The notes under the pieces: model-generated
What the model was told of the DNA's origin: nothing
Database searches by the model: none
The model's input: the letters and a program-made list of their open reading frames with translations, nothing else
Translations under genes and position numbers: made by a program
Assembly: GCF_019745455.1 (NCBI RefSeq)
Contig: NZ_JAIETD010000041.1
Coordinates: forward strand, 62,001-126,000
Source of the DNA: Methylobacterium sp.
Lineage (GTDB): Bacteria > Pseudomonadota > Alphaproteobacteria > Rhizobiales > Beijerinckiaceae
Direction of reading: 5' to 3'
Length of the DNA: 64,000 bases
Shown here: positions 48,890-58,757 of the stretch, one piece after another
How positions within the stretch are numbered: position 1 is the stretch's first letter
Layout of the letters: each line of letters opens with the position of its first letter

Positions 48890-49009
48890 GTTCCGAGGTC
48901 GGAGCGTTCTATGCTTTGGCGCCTTGGCCTGTCAATTCCGTAAAATTTCCTCCGTCACCGCGCCGTCGGCGCGCCGAGGACGGACGGACCGGGGACATCA
49001 GATTCGCGC

Positions 49010-49312
49010 ATGAACGCCTTCATCTGGCTCTTCGACACCGTGATCCAGCTCTATATCTACGTCTTGATCGCCAGCGCGGTCTTGAGCTGGCTGGTGGCCT
49101 TCAACGTCGTGAACGTGCGCAACCCGATCGTGTCGCAGATCGGCGAGGTGCTCTATCGGCTGACGGAACCGGTGCTCCGGCCGATCCGCAACATCTTGCC
49201 CAATCTCGGCGGTGTCGACCTCTCGCCGATCGTCCTCGTGCTGCTGCTCCTGTTCGCGAGCAGGCTGCTCCACGAGTTCCTGCCGGTGCAAACGACGGTC
49301 TACACACGCTGA
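49010..49312 (+). CDS. YggT family membrane protein
   Basis: VLIASAVLSWLVAFNVVNVRNPIVSQIGEVLYRLTEPVLRPIRNILPNLGGVDLSPIVLVLLL. Confidence 0.95.
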   Translation: MNAFIWLFDTVIQLYIYVLIASAVLSWLVAFNVVNVRNPIVSQIGEVLYRLTEPVLRPIRNILPNLGGVDLSPIVLVLLLLFASRLLHEFLPVQTTVYTR

Positions 49313-49357
49313 TCGTCGGCACACCTGCACGGACCGAATCTTCTCGAGGACGACCCA

Positions 49358-50404
49358 ATGAAAACCAATCCCGGCCGCTTCTTCGAGGATTACCGCCTCG
49401 GCGAGACCATCCGCCATGCCACGCCGCGGACGGCGACGAGCGGCGACGTCGCGCTCTACACGGCGCTCTACGGGTCCCGATTCGTCGTTCAGTCGTCGGA
49501 CGCCTTCGCGAAGGCGATCGGCTACCCGCAGAGCCCACTTGACGATCTCCTCACCTTCCACATCGTGTTCGGCAAGACCGTACCGGACATCTCGCTGAAC
49601 GCATTGGCCAATCTCGGCTATGCCGAGGGCGGCTTCCGCCGGCCGGTCTATCCCGGCGAGACGCTCTCCACCGTCTCCGAGGTGATCGGGCTGAAGGAGA
49701 GCTCGAACCGCCAGACCGGCGTGGTCTATGTGCGCTCGACCGGCTCCGACGCCGACGGCGAGACGGTCCTGAGCTATTGCCGCTGGGTCCTGGTGCGCAA
49801 ACGCGACCCCGAGGCGAAGATCGCGCAGGAATACGTGCCGACCTTCGCCAAGGTCGTCGATCCGGCGGACCTTGCAGGCGCGCTTCCCGCGCTCGACATC
49901 TCGGCCTACGATCTCGATCTCGCAGGGAGCCCGCATCGCTTCTCCGACTACGTGGCCGGCGAGAAGATCGACCACGTCGACGGCATGACCGTCGAGGAGG
50001 CCGAGCACCAGATCGCGACGCGCCTCTACCAGAACACCGCCAAGGTCCATTTCGACGCCCATGCGGTGAAGGATACGCGCTTCGGCCGCCGCCTGATTTA
50101 TGGCGGCCACGTCATTTCGCTCGCCCGCGCCCTGAGCTTCAACGGCCTCGCCAACGCCTTCGCCCTCGCCGGCATCAATGCCGGCCGCCACGTCGCGCCG
50201 CTCTTTGCCGGCGATACGGTCTATGCCTGGAGCGAGGTGCTGGAGACCGCCGAACTGCCCGGTCGCAGCGACATCGGGGCTCTGCGCCTGCGCACGGTGG
50301 CGACCAAGAACCAGCCCTGCGGCAACCATCCCGACAAGCAGGGCGATGGCTACGACCCGGCCGTCATCCTCGATCTCGACTATTGGGCGTTCATCCCGCG
50401 CTAG
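49358..50404 (+). CDS. meaC: MaoC-family mesaconyl-CoA hydratase (ethylmalonyl-CoA pathway)
   Basis: double hot-dog MaoC: GRFFEDYRLGETIRHATPRTATSGDVALYTALYGSRF; YGGHVISLARALSFNGLANAFALAGINAG. Confidence 0.88.
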   Translation: MKTNPGRFFEDYRLGETIRHATPRTATSGDVALYTALYGSRFVVQSSDAFAKAIGYPQSPLDDLLTFHIVFGKTVPDISLNALANLGYAEGGFRRPVYPGETLSTVSEVIGLKESSNRQTGVVYVRSTGSDADGETVLSYCRWVLVRKRDPEAKIAQEYVPTFAKVVDPADLAGALPALDISAYDLDLAGSPHRFSDYVAGEKIDHVDGMTVEEAEHQIATRLYQNTAKVHFDAHAVKDTRFGRRLIYGGHVISLARALSFNGLANAFALAGINAGRHVAPLFAGDTVYAWSEVLETAELPGRSDIGALRLRTVATKNQPCGNHPDKQGDGYDPAVILDLDYWAFIPR

Positions 50405-50457
50405 CGAGATGCTCCATCCTGCCCGAGATCGCTCGACGCACGATCCGAGCCTCAGCC

Positions 50458-50607
50458 CTAATAACCGGGCCCGTTTGCGCGATTTGAGACCTCGACCGCT
50501 CGGGCCGTTTGTCGTGGATCGTGAGCGGTCAGCCCGCAGATCATCAGCCCAGCCGCAAGGGCGATGGTCGGGTCCAGGGCGAGCAGGAAAATCTCTCCAC
50601 GGCTCAT
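50458..50607 (-). CDS. tiny 49-aa ORF, putative membrane peptide
   Basis: MSRGEIFLLALDPTIALAAGLMICGLTAHDPRQTARAVEVSNRANGPGY; ATGA overlap with the upstream 91-aa ORF; absent from the supplied ORF track. Confidence 0.4.
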   Translation of the reverse strand: MSRGEIFLLALDPTIALAAGLMICGLTAHDPRQTARAVEVSNRANGPGY

Positions 50608-50879
50608 TCTACCGGCCTCCCGAGAATACGCACCGCAAGGTTGTGTAGGCCGATCCCGACTACGAGGAATGACAACGCCGCACTCGCCGCCGCCAGGGCC
50701 CCTCGCCCGGCAGCCCCTGGAATGCCGAACGCGACAGCTGCAATCGGCGTTATGAAGCCAGCTGCCACCGAAGCGATGACGACGCCGTTCGACGTCGCCG
50801 CCACCGAAGCGTTTTCGTCCGCTCGTTGTGAATCAAACTCATCGGCTGCATCTGGCATGGGATGCAAGCCATCGCACAA
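50604..50879 (-). CDS. small membrane protein, unknown
   Basis: 91 aa with two hydrophobic segments (GVVIASVAAGFITPIAAVAFG; AALSFLVVGIGLHNLAVRI). Confidence 0.45.
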   Translation of the reverse strand: MCDGLHPMPDAADEFDSQRADENASVAATSNGVVIASVAAGFITPIAAVAFGIPGAAGRGALAAASAALSFLVVGIGLHNLAVRILGRPVE

Positions 50880-50906
50880 TCGTCGTGCCTGGTGCGATCC
50901 AGAGCT

Positions 50907-51710
50907 TCAGCCGCCCGTGAACACTCCCATGACCGCCCGACGCAGCGGATTCTCCGGGTTCGACAGCAACCGCAGAGCCATCGCGCAGGCGATGGTGACG
51001 AGGAGCGGGCGGATCAGCCGCGCCCCGAGCCGTATCGCCAGGGCTGATCCGATCTGCGCCCCGAGGAAGGCGCCGAACGCCATGGCGATGCCGATCACCC
51101 AGACGACGTGACCGCCGATCGCGAATAAGGCGAGGCTGCCGAGATTGCTCGCGGCGTTGGCGAGCTTGGTATGGGCTGTGGCCCGCACCACCCCCAACCC
51201 GAGGAGGGTGACGAAGCCGATCATGTAGAACGCCCCGGCGCCAGGGCCGAAGACGCCGTCATAGAAGCCGACGACCGGCGCGACCGTCAGGGCGAAGATG
51301 CCGGGCGTGAGGCGCGCGGCCGCGTCCTCGCTGCTCATGCGCTTGGCGAAGGCGAAGTAGAGCGCGATCCCGACGAGAAGGATCGGCACGGCAGCGTCGA
51401 GGACCGGGCGTGGCAGCAGGCTGACGCAGAGCGCCCCGCCGATCGAGGCGAGGCCTGCGCTGAGCGCGATCTTCCAGGCCGCCGGCCAATGGATATGCCC
51501 GCGCCGAGCGAAGGCGATGGTCGAGGAGATCGCGCCCGCGCTGCCCTGGAGCTTGTTCGTCGCGATGGCTGCGACGGGATCGAGTCCGGCCAGCAGTAGC
51601 GACGGCACCGTGATCAGGCCCCCTCCCCCGGCGATGGCGTCGACGCAGCCTGCCGCAACGGCGACGGCGAACAAGCCCGCCACCAGAGTGATGTCGACGC
51701 CGAAGATCAT
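50907..51710 (-). CDS. TSUP family (TauE/SafE) sulfite exporter-like permease
   Basis: CVDAIAGGGGLITVPSLLLAGLDPVAAIATNKLQGSAGAISST; GFYDGVFGPGAGAFYMIGFV. Confidence 0.95.
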   Translation of the reverse strand: MIFGVDITLVAGLFAVAVAAGCVDAIAGGGGLITVPSLLLAGLDPVAAIATNKLQGSAGAISSTIAFARRGHIHWPAAWKIALSAGLASIGGALCVSLLPRPVLDAAVPILLVGIALYFAFAKRMSSEDAAARLTPGIFALTVAPVVGFYDGVFGPGAGAFYMIGFVTLLGLGVVRATAHTKLANAASNLGSLALFAIGGHVVWVIGIAMAFGAFLGAQIGSALAIRLGARLIRPLLVTIACAMALRLLSNPENPLRRAVMGVFTGG

Positions 51711-51768
51711 TCCAGCCTCACCGGTTTCCGGTCGCCACCGACCGAAAACCGGTGGGCTTTCTCGTGTT

Positions 51769-52335
51769 TCAGTTGCGGACGATCACCTTGGTGCCGACCC
51801 GAACCCGGTCGTAGAGATCGACCACGTCCTTGTTCGTCATGCGGATGCAGCCGGAAGAGACGGCCGCGCCCATGGTCTCCGGCTCGTTCGAGCCGTGAAT
51901 CCGGTAGAGCGAGGAGCCGAGATACATCGCGCGGGCGCCGAGCGGGTTGTCCTGGCCGCCGGCCATGAAACGCGGCAGATCGGGGCGCCGGGCGAGCATC
52001 TGTGCCGGTGGGCGCCAATCCGGCCATTCCTTCTTCATGGTCACGGACTTCACCCCCGACCAGGAGAAGCCCTGGCGGCCGACGCCAACGCCGTAGCGGA
52101 CCGCCGCCCCGTTGCCGAGGACGTAGTAGAGCCGCCGCTGGCTCGTGGAGACCACGATGGTGCCGGGCTTCTCGGACCCCTTCCACGCGACGGTCTCGCG
52201 CGGGATCGCCTGCTCGCGGAAAATGTTCATGAAGTCGGCGATCGGCCCGCTGTCGAACGGGTTGGCGGTCGCAGGTTGGCCGGCCAGGACCAGGGCCGCG
52301 AAGGCGGGTGCCGCGAAGATGCGGGGAAGGCGCAT
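51769..52335 (-). CDS. L,D-transpeptidase (YkuD)
   Basis: YRIHGSNEPETMGAAVSSGCIRMTNKDVVDLYDRV catalytic HG..SSGCIRM. Confidence 0.96.
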   Translation of the reverse strand: MRLPRIFAAPAFAALVLAGQPATANPFDSGPIADFMNIFREQAIPRETVAWKGSEKPGTIVVSTSQRRLYYVLGNGAAVRYGVGVGRQGFSWSGVKSVTMKKEWPDWRPPAQMLARRPDLPRFMAGGQDNPLGARAMYLGSSLYRIHGSNEPETMGAAVSSGCIRMTNKDVVDLYDRVRVGTKVIVRN

Positions 52336-52627
52336 GGTCGTTCTCTCTCGTCGCTGCGGTGCATCCTGCGGCGAACAGGCTGGGCCCGTCGCTTTCCGGA
52401 GCGCCTGCGGCCTCGATTGCCGAGCCGTTTCCTCAAGGGCGCGCAGCGTTGGCCGCTAGGGCCCGGCCGGTCAACCCAACCGGGACAGTGGCTCGGGAGT
52501 CGTGGATTTTGAGTCACGGTTCCCGATCCGGCCGCATGACGCCCAAAGCCCCGCCGGCATTCGCTTTTCATTCAGCCTGAAGGACTTTCCTTCGGACGAC
52601 TTGCATTGACAGAATGTCGCAACCGGA

Positions 52628-53089
52628 TTGCAGCTTTGCCGTCGCCGCACCAGTCTTGACCCCGTGCAACCAGGTCCGATCATCGCAGCAGCCCTTTCGA
52701 GTGCCGTGCAATCCGTTGGCTTGCGCGGCAGCGACGCTGTGCTCTCGCCGGATCATGCCCCTCGGCGGGTGTCGGCCACGACAGTCGATCGTCTCCTCGC
52801 CGTCCTGCTGCTGCTGCTTGCGATCCTGTCGCCGGTCGACGTCAGCGCCTATCGAGGCCTGGACGTGCGCCCGCTCGGCGTCACGTCCACAGCCGGCGGG
52901 ATCAAGCCATTCATTCCCTCCGCCTCGATGGCAGAGATGGTCGACGACGTCTCGGATGGCGAGCATGCCCTCCGTGAAGTGCGGCTGATCGCCGACCCGA
53001 AGGCCGCTCCGAGCGTCCAGCAGATCGGGGCGATCTCCTTCCGGAGCCTCCGGCCGTGGCTGCCCGAGCGGCCACCCAGGACCGCCTGA
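52628..53089 (+). CDS. hypothetical protein with internal hydrophobic segment
   Basis: 153-aa ORF from TTG; TTVDRLLAVLLLLLAILSPVDVSA resembles a signal/anchor. Confidence 0.35.
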   Translation: MQLCRRRTSLDPVQPGPIIAAALSSAVQSVGLRGSDAVLSPDHAPRRVSATTVDRLLAVLLLLLAILSPVDVSAYRGLDVRPLGVTSTAGGIKPFIPSASMAEMVDDVSDGEHALREVRLIADPKAAPSVQQIGAISFRSLRPWLPERPPRTA

Positions 53090-53294
53090 TCGCAGGCCAA
53101 GGCTGCGGCTGCGCAGCCTCTTCGAATCCTAATGCGGCGGCTTTGGCCGCATCCTCGCCATTTCCGGCGTGGAGAGTGCATAGGATCTCGCGCTACAACC
53201 CTTCTTAGGGCCTTTGCTTCGAATGGACACGCTGCGCGGCGGCCTCCTCTGGCTCGGCAAGCGGTCCAGCATATGGATCAGGAGAGTTCCGATC

Positions 53295-54536
53295 GTGCCT
53301 TCGTCCCTCACTCATGCCGACCGGATGCATGGCCTGCGGCGTCTGCGCGCCGGTATCGCCGGCGTCGCGATCGCCGCAGCGGTCACCGGCTGCAACCAAA
53401 AGCAGCAGGCAGCGGTCCCCACTGCGCCGCCGCCGGAGGTCAGCATCGTCACGGTGAAACCACAGCCGATCCCTTATCAGCGCGACCTGCCCGGACGCGT
53501 GGCACCCTTGCGTATCGCCGAAGTCCGCGCCCGGGTCGGCGGCCTCGTGATCAAGCGGACCTTCGAGCAGGGCAGCCAGGTCAAGGAGGGCGATGTTCTC
53601 TACAAGATCGACCAGGCGCCCTACGAGGTCGAACTCCAGAGCGCCGAGGCCGTCCTCGCCAAGGCCGAGGCAGCCCTCGTGCTCGCAAGCCAGCAGGCCG
53701 AGCGTCTCGAGACGCTGCTCTCCCGCCAGACCGCAAGCCAGGCGCAGTACGACAGCGCCTACGCGACCCAGAAGCAGGCGGAGGCCGAAGTTTCCGGCGC
53801 AAGGGCGGCCCGCGACCGGGCCAAGCTCAATCTCAGCTACACCGATGTCCGCGCCCCGATCTCGGGCCGGATCGGCCGGGCGCTGCTCACCGAGGGCGCT
53901 CTGGTCGAGCAGGGCGGAACCGCCAACCTCGCCACGATCCAGCAGCTCGACCCGATCTATGTCGACATCACGCAATCCGTCGGCGAACTGAACAAGCTCC
54001 GCCGCGACCTCGCCAGCGGCGAGCTCGACCGCCTGGCCCAGGATTATGCCAACGCCAAGCTCATCATGGATGACGGGACGTTCTACCCCTCGCCCGGACG
54101 CGTTCTCTTCTCCGACGTCACCGCGGACCCCAGCACCGGGCAGGTGACATTGCGCGTGCTCTTCCCGAACCCGAGCGACGAGCTCTTCCCCGGCATGTAT
54201 GTCCGCGCCCGGATCAAGCAGGGCATCGACAAGGACGCCATCGCAGTACCGCAGCAGGCGATCCAGCGCACCAATGACGGCAAGGCCGAGGTCTGGGTGG
54301 TGGGCAAGGACGACAAGGTCATGCTGCAGCCCGTCGAAGTCGGCCCCATCGTCGAGAACAACTGGCTGATCCGCGACGGCCTCCAGCCCGGTACGCGGGT
54401 CGTGGTGGAGGGCGTCCAGAAGATCAGCGCGGGGATGGTCGTGAAGCCGGTGCCGCTGAAGACGGAGACGGCTGAGGCATCTCAGGCGGAGGCGACCGCG
54501 ACGCTCGCGCCGCAGAGCGAAGCGGGAGCGCGCTGA
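53295..54536 (+). CDS. RND efflux periplasmic adaptor (MFP lipoprotein)
   Basis: lipobox-like AAVTGC; VSIVTVKPQPIPYQRDLPGRVAPLRIAEVRARVGGLVIKRTFEQGSQVKEGDVLYKID; GTG 53295 preceded by AGGAGAG. Confidence 0.95.
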   Translation: MPSSLTHADRMHGLRRLRAGIAGVAIAAAVTGCNQKQQAAVPTAPPPEVSIVTVKPQPIPYQRDLPGRVAPLRIAEVRARVGGLVIKRTFEQGSQVKEGDVLYKIDQAPYEVELQSAEAVLAKAEAALVLASQQAERLETLLSRQTASQAQYDSAYATQKQAEAEVSGARAARDRAKLNLSYTDVRAPISGRIGRALLTEGALVEQGGTANLATIQQLDPIYVDITQSVGELNKLRRDLASGELDRLAQDYANAKLIMDDGTFYPSPGRVLFSDVTADPSTGQVTLRVLFPNPSDELFPGMYVRARIKQGIDKDAIAVPQQAIQRTNDGKAEVWVVGKDDKVMLQPVEVGPIVENNWLIRDGLQPGTRVVVEGVQKISAGMVVKPVPLKTETAEASQAEATATLAPQSEAGAR

Positions 54537-54539
54537 GCC

Positions 54540-57500
54540 ATGGCCCGCTTCTTCATCGACCGGCCGATCTTCGCCTGGGTCGTCGCCCTGTTCATCTGTC
54601 TCGGCGGCGTGCTCGCCATCCCGATGCTGCCCATTGCTCAGTATCCAGTGATAGCGCCGCCTTCGATCGCACTCTCGACGGCCTATCCCGGCGCATCCGT
54701 CGAGAACCTCTATACCGGCACGACGCGCCTCATCGAGGACGAACTCAACGGCGCGGCCAACATTCTCAACTTCGAGAGCGCCAGCGACGCCTTCGGAGTC
54801 ATCGAGATCACGGCGCAGTTCCGTCCCGGCACGGATTCGAGCCTCGCCGGCGTCGAAGTGCAGAACCGACTGAAGCGCATCGAGGCACGCCTTCCGGCAG
54901 AAGTCCGTCAGCAGGGAACGCTGGTGGAGGAAGCCTCCGCCGCGACACTCAACATCATCACCCTGATCTCCCCCGACCGGTCGATGGACGAGATCGCGCT
55001 CGGCGACTTCCTGATGCGGAACGTGATCAACGAGATCCGCCGCATTCCCGGCGTCGGTCGCGCGACCCTCTATTCGACCGAGCGGTCGCTGAGGATCTGG
55101 GTCGATTCCGATAAGCTGCGCGGGCTCTCCCTCAACGCATCCGACGTCTCGCAGGCGATCACCAACCAGAACGTCCAGATCGCCTCGGGCGCCGTCGGCG
55201 CGGCGCCGAGCCCGTCGAACAACCCGGTCAACTTCCCCATCATCGTCAAGGGCCAGATGACGGCGCCGGACGAGTTCGGCGCGATCGTCCTGAGGGCCAA
55301 CCCCGACGGCTCCAACGTGCGCCTGCGCGATATCGCCCGGATCGAGCTCGGCGGTGAGGACTACAAATTCACCACCCGTCTGGACGGAGGCCCTGCCGCC
55401 GGTATTTCGGTAACCCTGGCGCCGGATGGCAACGCCCTCGAGACCGCGAACGCCATCCGCGCCAAGATGGTGGAACTGTCCGAGTTCTTCCCGTCCAACG
55501 TGAAGTGGGATATTCCGTACGACATCACACCGGCCGTCAACGCCTCGATCTGGAAGGTGCTGATGACGCTGATCGAGGCGGTGGTCCTCGTCTTCGTGGT
55601 GATGTTCCTGTTCCTGCAGAACATCCGCTACACGCTGATCCCCACCATCGTCGTGCCGATCGCCCTGATGGGCACCTGCACGGTGATGCTGCTCTCCGGC
55701 TTCTCGGTGAACGTGCTGACGATGTTCGGCATGGTGCTCGCCATCGGCATCCTCGTCGACGACGCCATCGTCGTCGTCGAGAACGTCGAGCGCATCATGA
55801 ACGAGGAAGGCCTTCCCCCGAAGGAGGCTACCCGCAAGGCCATGGATCAGATCACCGGCGCGATCATCGGCATCACGCTGGTGCTGGTGGCGGTGTTCAT
55901 CCCGATGGCGTTCTTCCCGGGCTCGGTCGGCATCATCTATCGCCAGTTCTCGATCGCCATGGTGACCTCGATCGCCTTCTCGGCGCTCCTGGCCCTCACC
56001 TTGACGCCGGCCCTCTGCGCGACCCTGCTCAAGCCGGTCGAGAAGGGGCACGGTCATGCCAAGGGCGGGTTCTTCGGATGGTTCAACCGGCTCGTGGACC
56101 GTGAGACAGCCCGCTATGGGCGCGGCGTCTCGGCCTTCATCGCTCGCTCGGGCCGGGTCATGGTGGTCTACCTGATCCTGGTCGCGGGCCTCGCCTATGC
56201 CTTCGTCCGCCTTCCCGAAGGCTTCCTTCCGGTGGAGGACCAGGGCTTCTTCACCGTGGATATCCAGACGCCACCGGGATCCTCCTTCAACCGCACCGAG
56301 CAGGCCGTGAAGAAGGTCGAGGAGCACCTCCTCGCCCAACCCGGTGTCGCGAGCGTCACCATCGTCAACGGCTTCTCGTTCTCGGGACAGGGCCAGGTGA
56401 CGAGCCAAGCCTTCGTCACCCTCAAGCCCTGGGGCGAGCGCGACGCGGCCAACTCCGCGGCCAAGCTGGTGGAGGGCACCAACAAGGCGCTCTCGACCTA
56501 CAAGGATGCCATCATCCAAGCCTTGGAGCCGCCGCCGATCGACAATCTCGGCAACGCCTCCGGCTTCTCCTTCCGCCTTCAGGACCGGGGCCAGAAGGGG
56601 TACTCGGCGCTGATGGCGGCTCAGGAGCAGTTGCTCTCCCTCGCCAAGAAGAGCCCGGTGCTTCAGAAGGTCTATGTCGAGGGATTGCCGCCTGCGCCCC
56701 AGGCCGAACTCGTCATCGACCGCGAGAAGGCGGCGGCACTGGGGGTGGCCTTCGAGGAGATCAATAACACCATCCAGGTCAATCTCGGGTCGGTCTATAC
56801 CAACGACTTCCCGAACCGGGGCAAGATGCAGCGCGTCATCGTCCAGGCCGAGGATTCGCAAAGGTTGAAGGCCGCCGACCTCCTGAATTACGGCGTCCGG
56901 AACGCACAGGGCACCATGGTGCCGATGTCCTCCTTCGCCGACCTCAAATGGAGCGTCGGGCCGGCGCAGATCATCGGCTTCAACGGCTACCAGTCGGTGC
57001 GCATCACCGGCGAGCCGAAGCCCGGCTACACCTCGGGTGACGCCATCGCAGAGATGGAGCGCCTGATGGAGCAGCTGCCCAAGGGGTTCGGCTATACCTG
57101 GACCGGCCAGTCGCTGCAGGAGAAGGAGGCCGGCAGCCAGGCGACCCTGTTGCTCGCCCTCTCGATCCTCATCGTGTTCCTGTGTCTCGCCGCGCTCTAC
57201 GAGAGCTGGTCGATCCCCTTCTCGGTGCTGCTCGTCATCCCGCTCGGCGTCGTCGGCTCGGTGGCGGCGGTCTACCTGCGGGGCATGCCCAACGACGTCT
57301 ATTTCAAGATCGGGCTCATCACGATCATCGGCCTCTCGGCCAAGAACGCGATCCTGATCGTGGAATTTGCCAAAGACCTCTGGAAGCCGGGCAAGTCGCT
57401 GGTCGACGCCACGGTGGAGGCCGCGACGCTCCGCTTCCGCCCGATCGTGATGACCTCGCTCGCCTTCATCTTCGGAGTCGTGCCTCTCGCCATCGCGACG

Positions 57501-57704
57501 GGGGCGGCCTCGAAGAGCCAGCAGGCCATCGGCACCGGCGTGCTCGGCGGCATGATCTCGGCGACGGTGCTCGCCGTGATGTTCGTGCCAGTGTTCTTCG
57601 TGGTGGTGATGCGGCTATTCCGCCGGAAGGACGCGGCGGAGGGCCCGAAGACGGAGGCGGAGGACAAACCAGAGCCTTCAGCTCACCCCGCACCGGCCGA
57701 GTAG
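54540..57704 (+). CDS. RND efflux inner membrane transporter (HAE1/AcrB family)
   Basis: MARFFIDRPIFAWVVALFICLGGVLAIPMLPIAQYPVIAPPSI; GILVDDAIVVVENVERIM. Confidence 0.98.
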   Translation: MARFFIDRPIFAWVVALFICLGGVLAIPMLPIAQYPVIAPPSIALSTAYPGASVENLYTGTTRLIEDELNGAANILNFESASDAFGVIEITAQFRPGTDSSLAGVEVQNRLKRIEARLPAEVRQQGTLVEEASAATLNIITLISPDRSMDEIALGDFLMRNVINEIRRIPGVGRATLYSTERSLRIWVDSDKLRGLSLNASDVSQAITNQNVQIASGAVGAAPSPSNNPVNFPIIVKGQMTAPDEFGAIVLRANPDGSNVRLRDIARIELGGEDYKFTTRLDGGPAAGISVTLAPDGNALETANAIRAKMVELSEFFPSNVKWDIPYDITPAVNASIWKVLMTLIEAVVLVFVVMFLFLQNIRYTLIPTIVVPIALMGTCTVMLLSGFSVNVLTMFGMVLAIGILVDDAIVVVENVERIMNEEGLPPKEATRKAMDQITGAIIGITLVLVAVFIPMAFFPGSVGIIYRQFSIAMVTSIAFSALLALTLTPALCATLLKPVEKGHGHAKGGFFGWFNRLVDRETARYGRGVSAFIARSGRVMVVYLILVAGLAYAFVRLPEGFLPVEDQGFFTVDIQTPPGSSFNRTEQAVKKVEEHLLAQPGVASVTIVNGFSFSGQGQVTSQAFVTLKPWGERDAANSAAKLVEGTNKALSTYKDAIIQALEPPPIDNLGNASGFSFRLQDRGQKGYSALMAAQEQLLSLAKKSPVLQKVYVEGLPPAPQAELVIDREKAAALGVAFEEINNTIQVNLGSVYTNDFPNRGKMQRVIVQAEDSQRLKAADLLNYGVRNAQGTMVPMSSFADLKWSVGPAQIIGFNGYQSVRITGEPKPGYTSGDAIAEMERLMEQLPKGFGYTWTGQSLQEKEAGSQATLLLALSILIVFLCLAALYESWSIPFSVLLVIPLGVVGSVAAVYLRGMPNDVYFKIGLITIIGLSAKNAILIVEFAKDLWKPGKSLVDATVEAATLRFRPIVMTSLAFIFGVVPLAIATGAASKSQQAIGTGVLGGMISATVLAVMFVPVFFVVVMRLFRRKDAAEGPKTEAEDKPEPSAHPAPAE

Positions 57705-57713
57705 TAGGTATCT

Positions 57714-57817
57714 CCCTCCCCCTTGAGGGGAGGGATCGAAGGTGGCTGGGCGACCCTGGGTTCAGGCAAGCGGAACACCCCCACCTCGTCCCCACACCCA
57801 CGTCGGGCCTGCCCGAC
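57714..57817. repeat. convergent intergenic hairpins
   Basis: CCCTCCCC-CTTGA-GGGGAGGG (57714-57734) and GTCGGGC-CT-GCCCGAC (57802-57817) between convergent RND and sdhB genes. Confidence 0.5.
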
Positions 57818-57883
57818 TTGGGCACCGAACATGCCGATCTCGGGCTGGCCTGAGATCTATGGGGGAGGAGAGGCGCTACGTCC

Positions 57884-58699
57884 TCACACCTCGCGCGAGA
57901 TCATCATCTTCTTGATCTCGGCGATGGCTTTTGCCGGGTTCAGGTTCTTCGGGCAGGTATTGGCGCAGTTCATGATCGTGTGGCAGCGATACAGCCGGAA
58001 CGGGTCATGCAGGGCGTCGAGGCGCTCACCGGTATTTTCGTCGCGGCTGTCGATCAGCCAGCGATAGGCCTGCAGGAGCGCTGCCGGCCCGAGGAAGCGA
58101 TCGCCGTTCCACCAATAGCTCGGGCAGGACGTCGTGCAGCAGGCGCAGAGGATGCACTCGTAGAGCCCGTCGAGCTGTGCGCGATCCTCCGGCGTCTGCT
58201 TCCACTCGCCCTCGGGCGCCGGCGTCTCGGTCTGGAGCCAGGGCTCGATCGAGGCGTGCTGTGCGAAGAAGTTCGTCAGGTCCGGCACGAGATCCTTGAG
58301 CACCGGCATATGCGGCAATGGGTAGATCCGAACCGCACCGGTCTTCTTGCCCTTGGCGTGCCCCTTGGTGTGATCTTGGCACTCGTCAATGCCCATGGTG
58401 CAGGCGAGCGCGTTCTGGCCCTCGATGTTCATGGCGCAGGAGCCGCAGATGCCCTCGCGGCAGGAACGGCGGAAGACGAGGGTCGAGTCGACCTTGGCCT
58501 TGATCCAGAGCAGGGCGTCCAGCACCATCGGCCCGCAATCGTCTCGGTCGACCTGATAGACGTCCACCCGCGGGTTGGCGCCGTCATCCGGGTTCCAACG
58601 ATAGATCCGGAACTCCTGCAGATTGTTGGCGCCAGGCGGCCGAGGCCAGGTCTTGCCCTCGGTGAGCTGGGAGTTCTTGGGGAGAGAGAACTGGGCCAT
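57884..58699 (-). CDS. sdhB: succinate dehydrogenase iron-sulfur subunit
   Basis: [72 protein letters not shown]. Confidence 0.98.
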   Translation of the reverse strand: MAQFSLPKNSQLTEGKTWPRPPGANNLQEFRIYRWNPDDGANPRVDVYQVDRDDCGPMVLDALLWIKAKVDSTLVFRRSCREGICGSCAMNIEGQNALACTMGIDECQDHTKGHAKGKKTGAVRIYPLPHMPVLKDLVPDLTNFFAQHASIEPWLQTETPAPEGEWKQTPEDRAQLDGLYECILCACCTTSCPSYWWNGDRFLGPAALLQAYRWLIDSRDENTGERLDALHDPFRLYRCHTIMNCANTCPKNLNPAKAIAEIKKMMISREV

Positions 58700-58757
58700 G
58701 ATCGGCGTGCCTATTTCTTATCAAAGCATCTGATCTGAGGACGACTGCATTCCATCC

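Noticed and set aside
53205-56861. 1218-aa antisense ORF opposite the RND genes
   Set aside because: High-GC shadow ORF: low-complexity Asp/Gly/Arg/His-rich translation antisense to well-identified MFP and AcrB-type proteins
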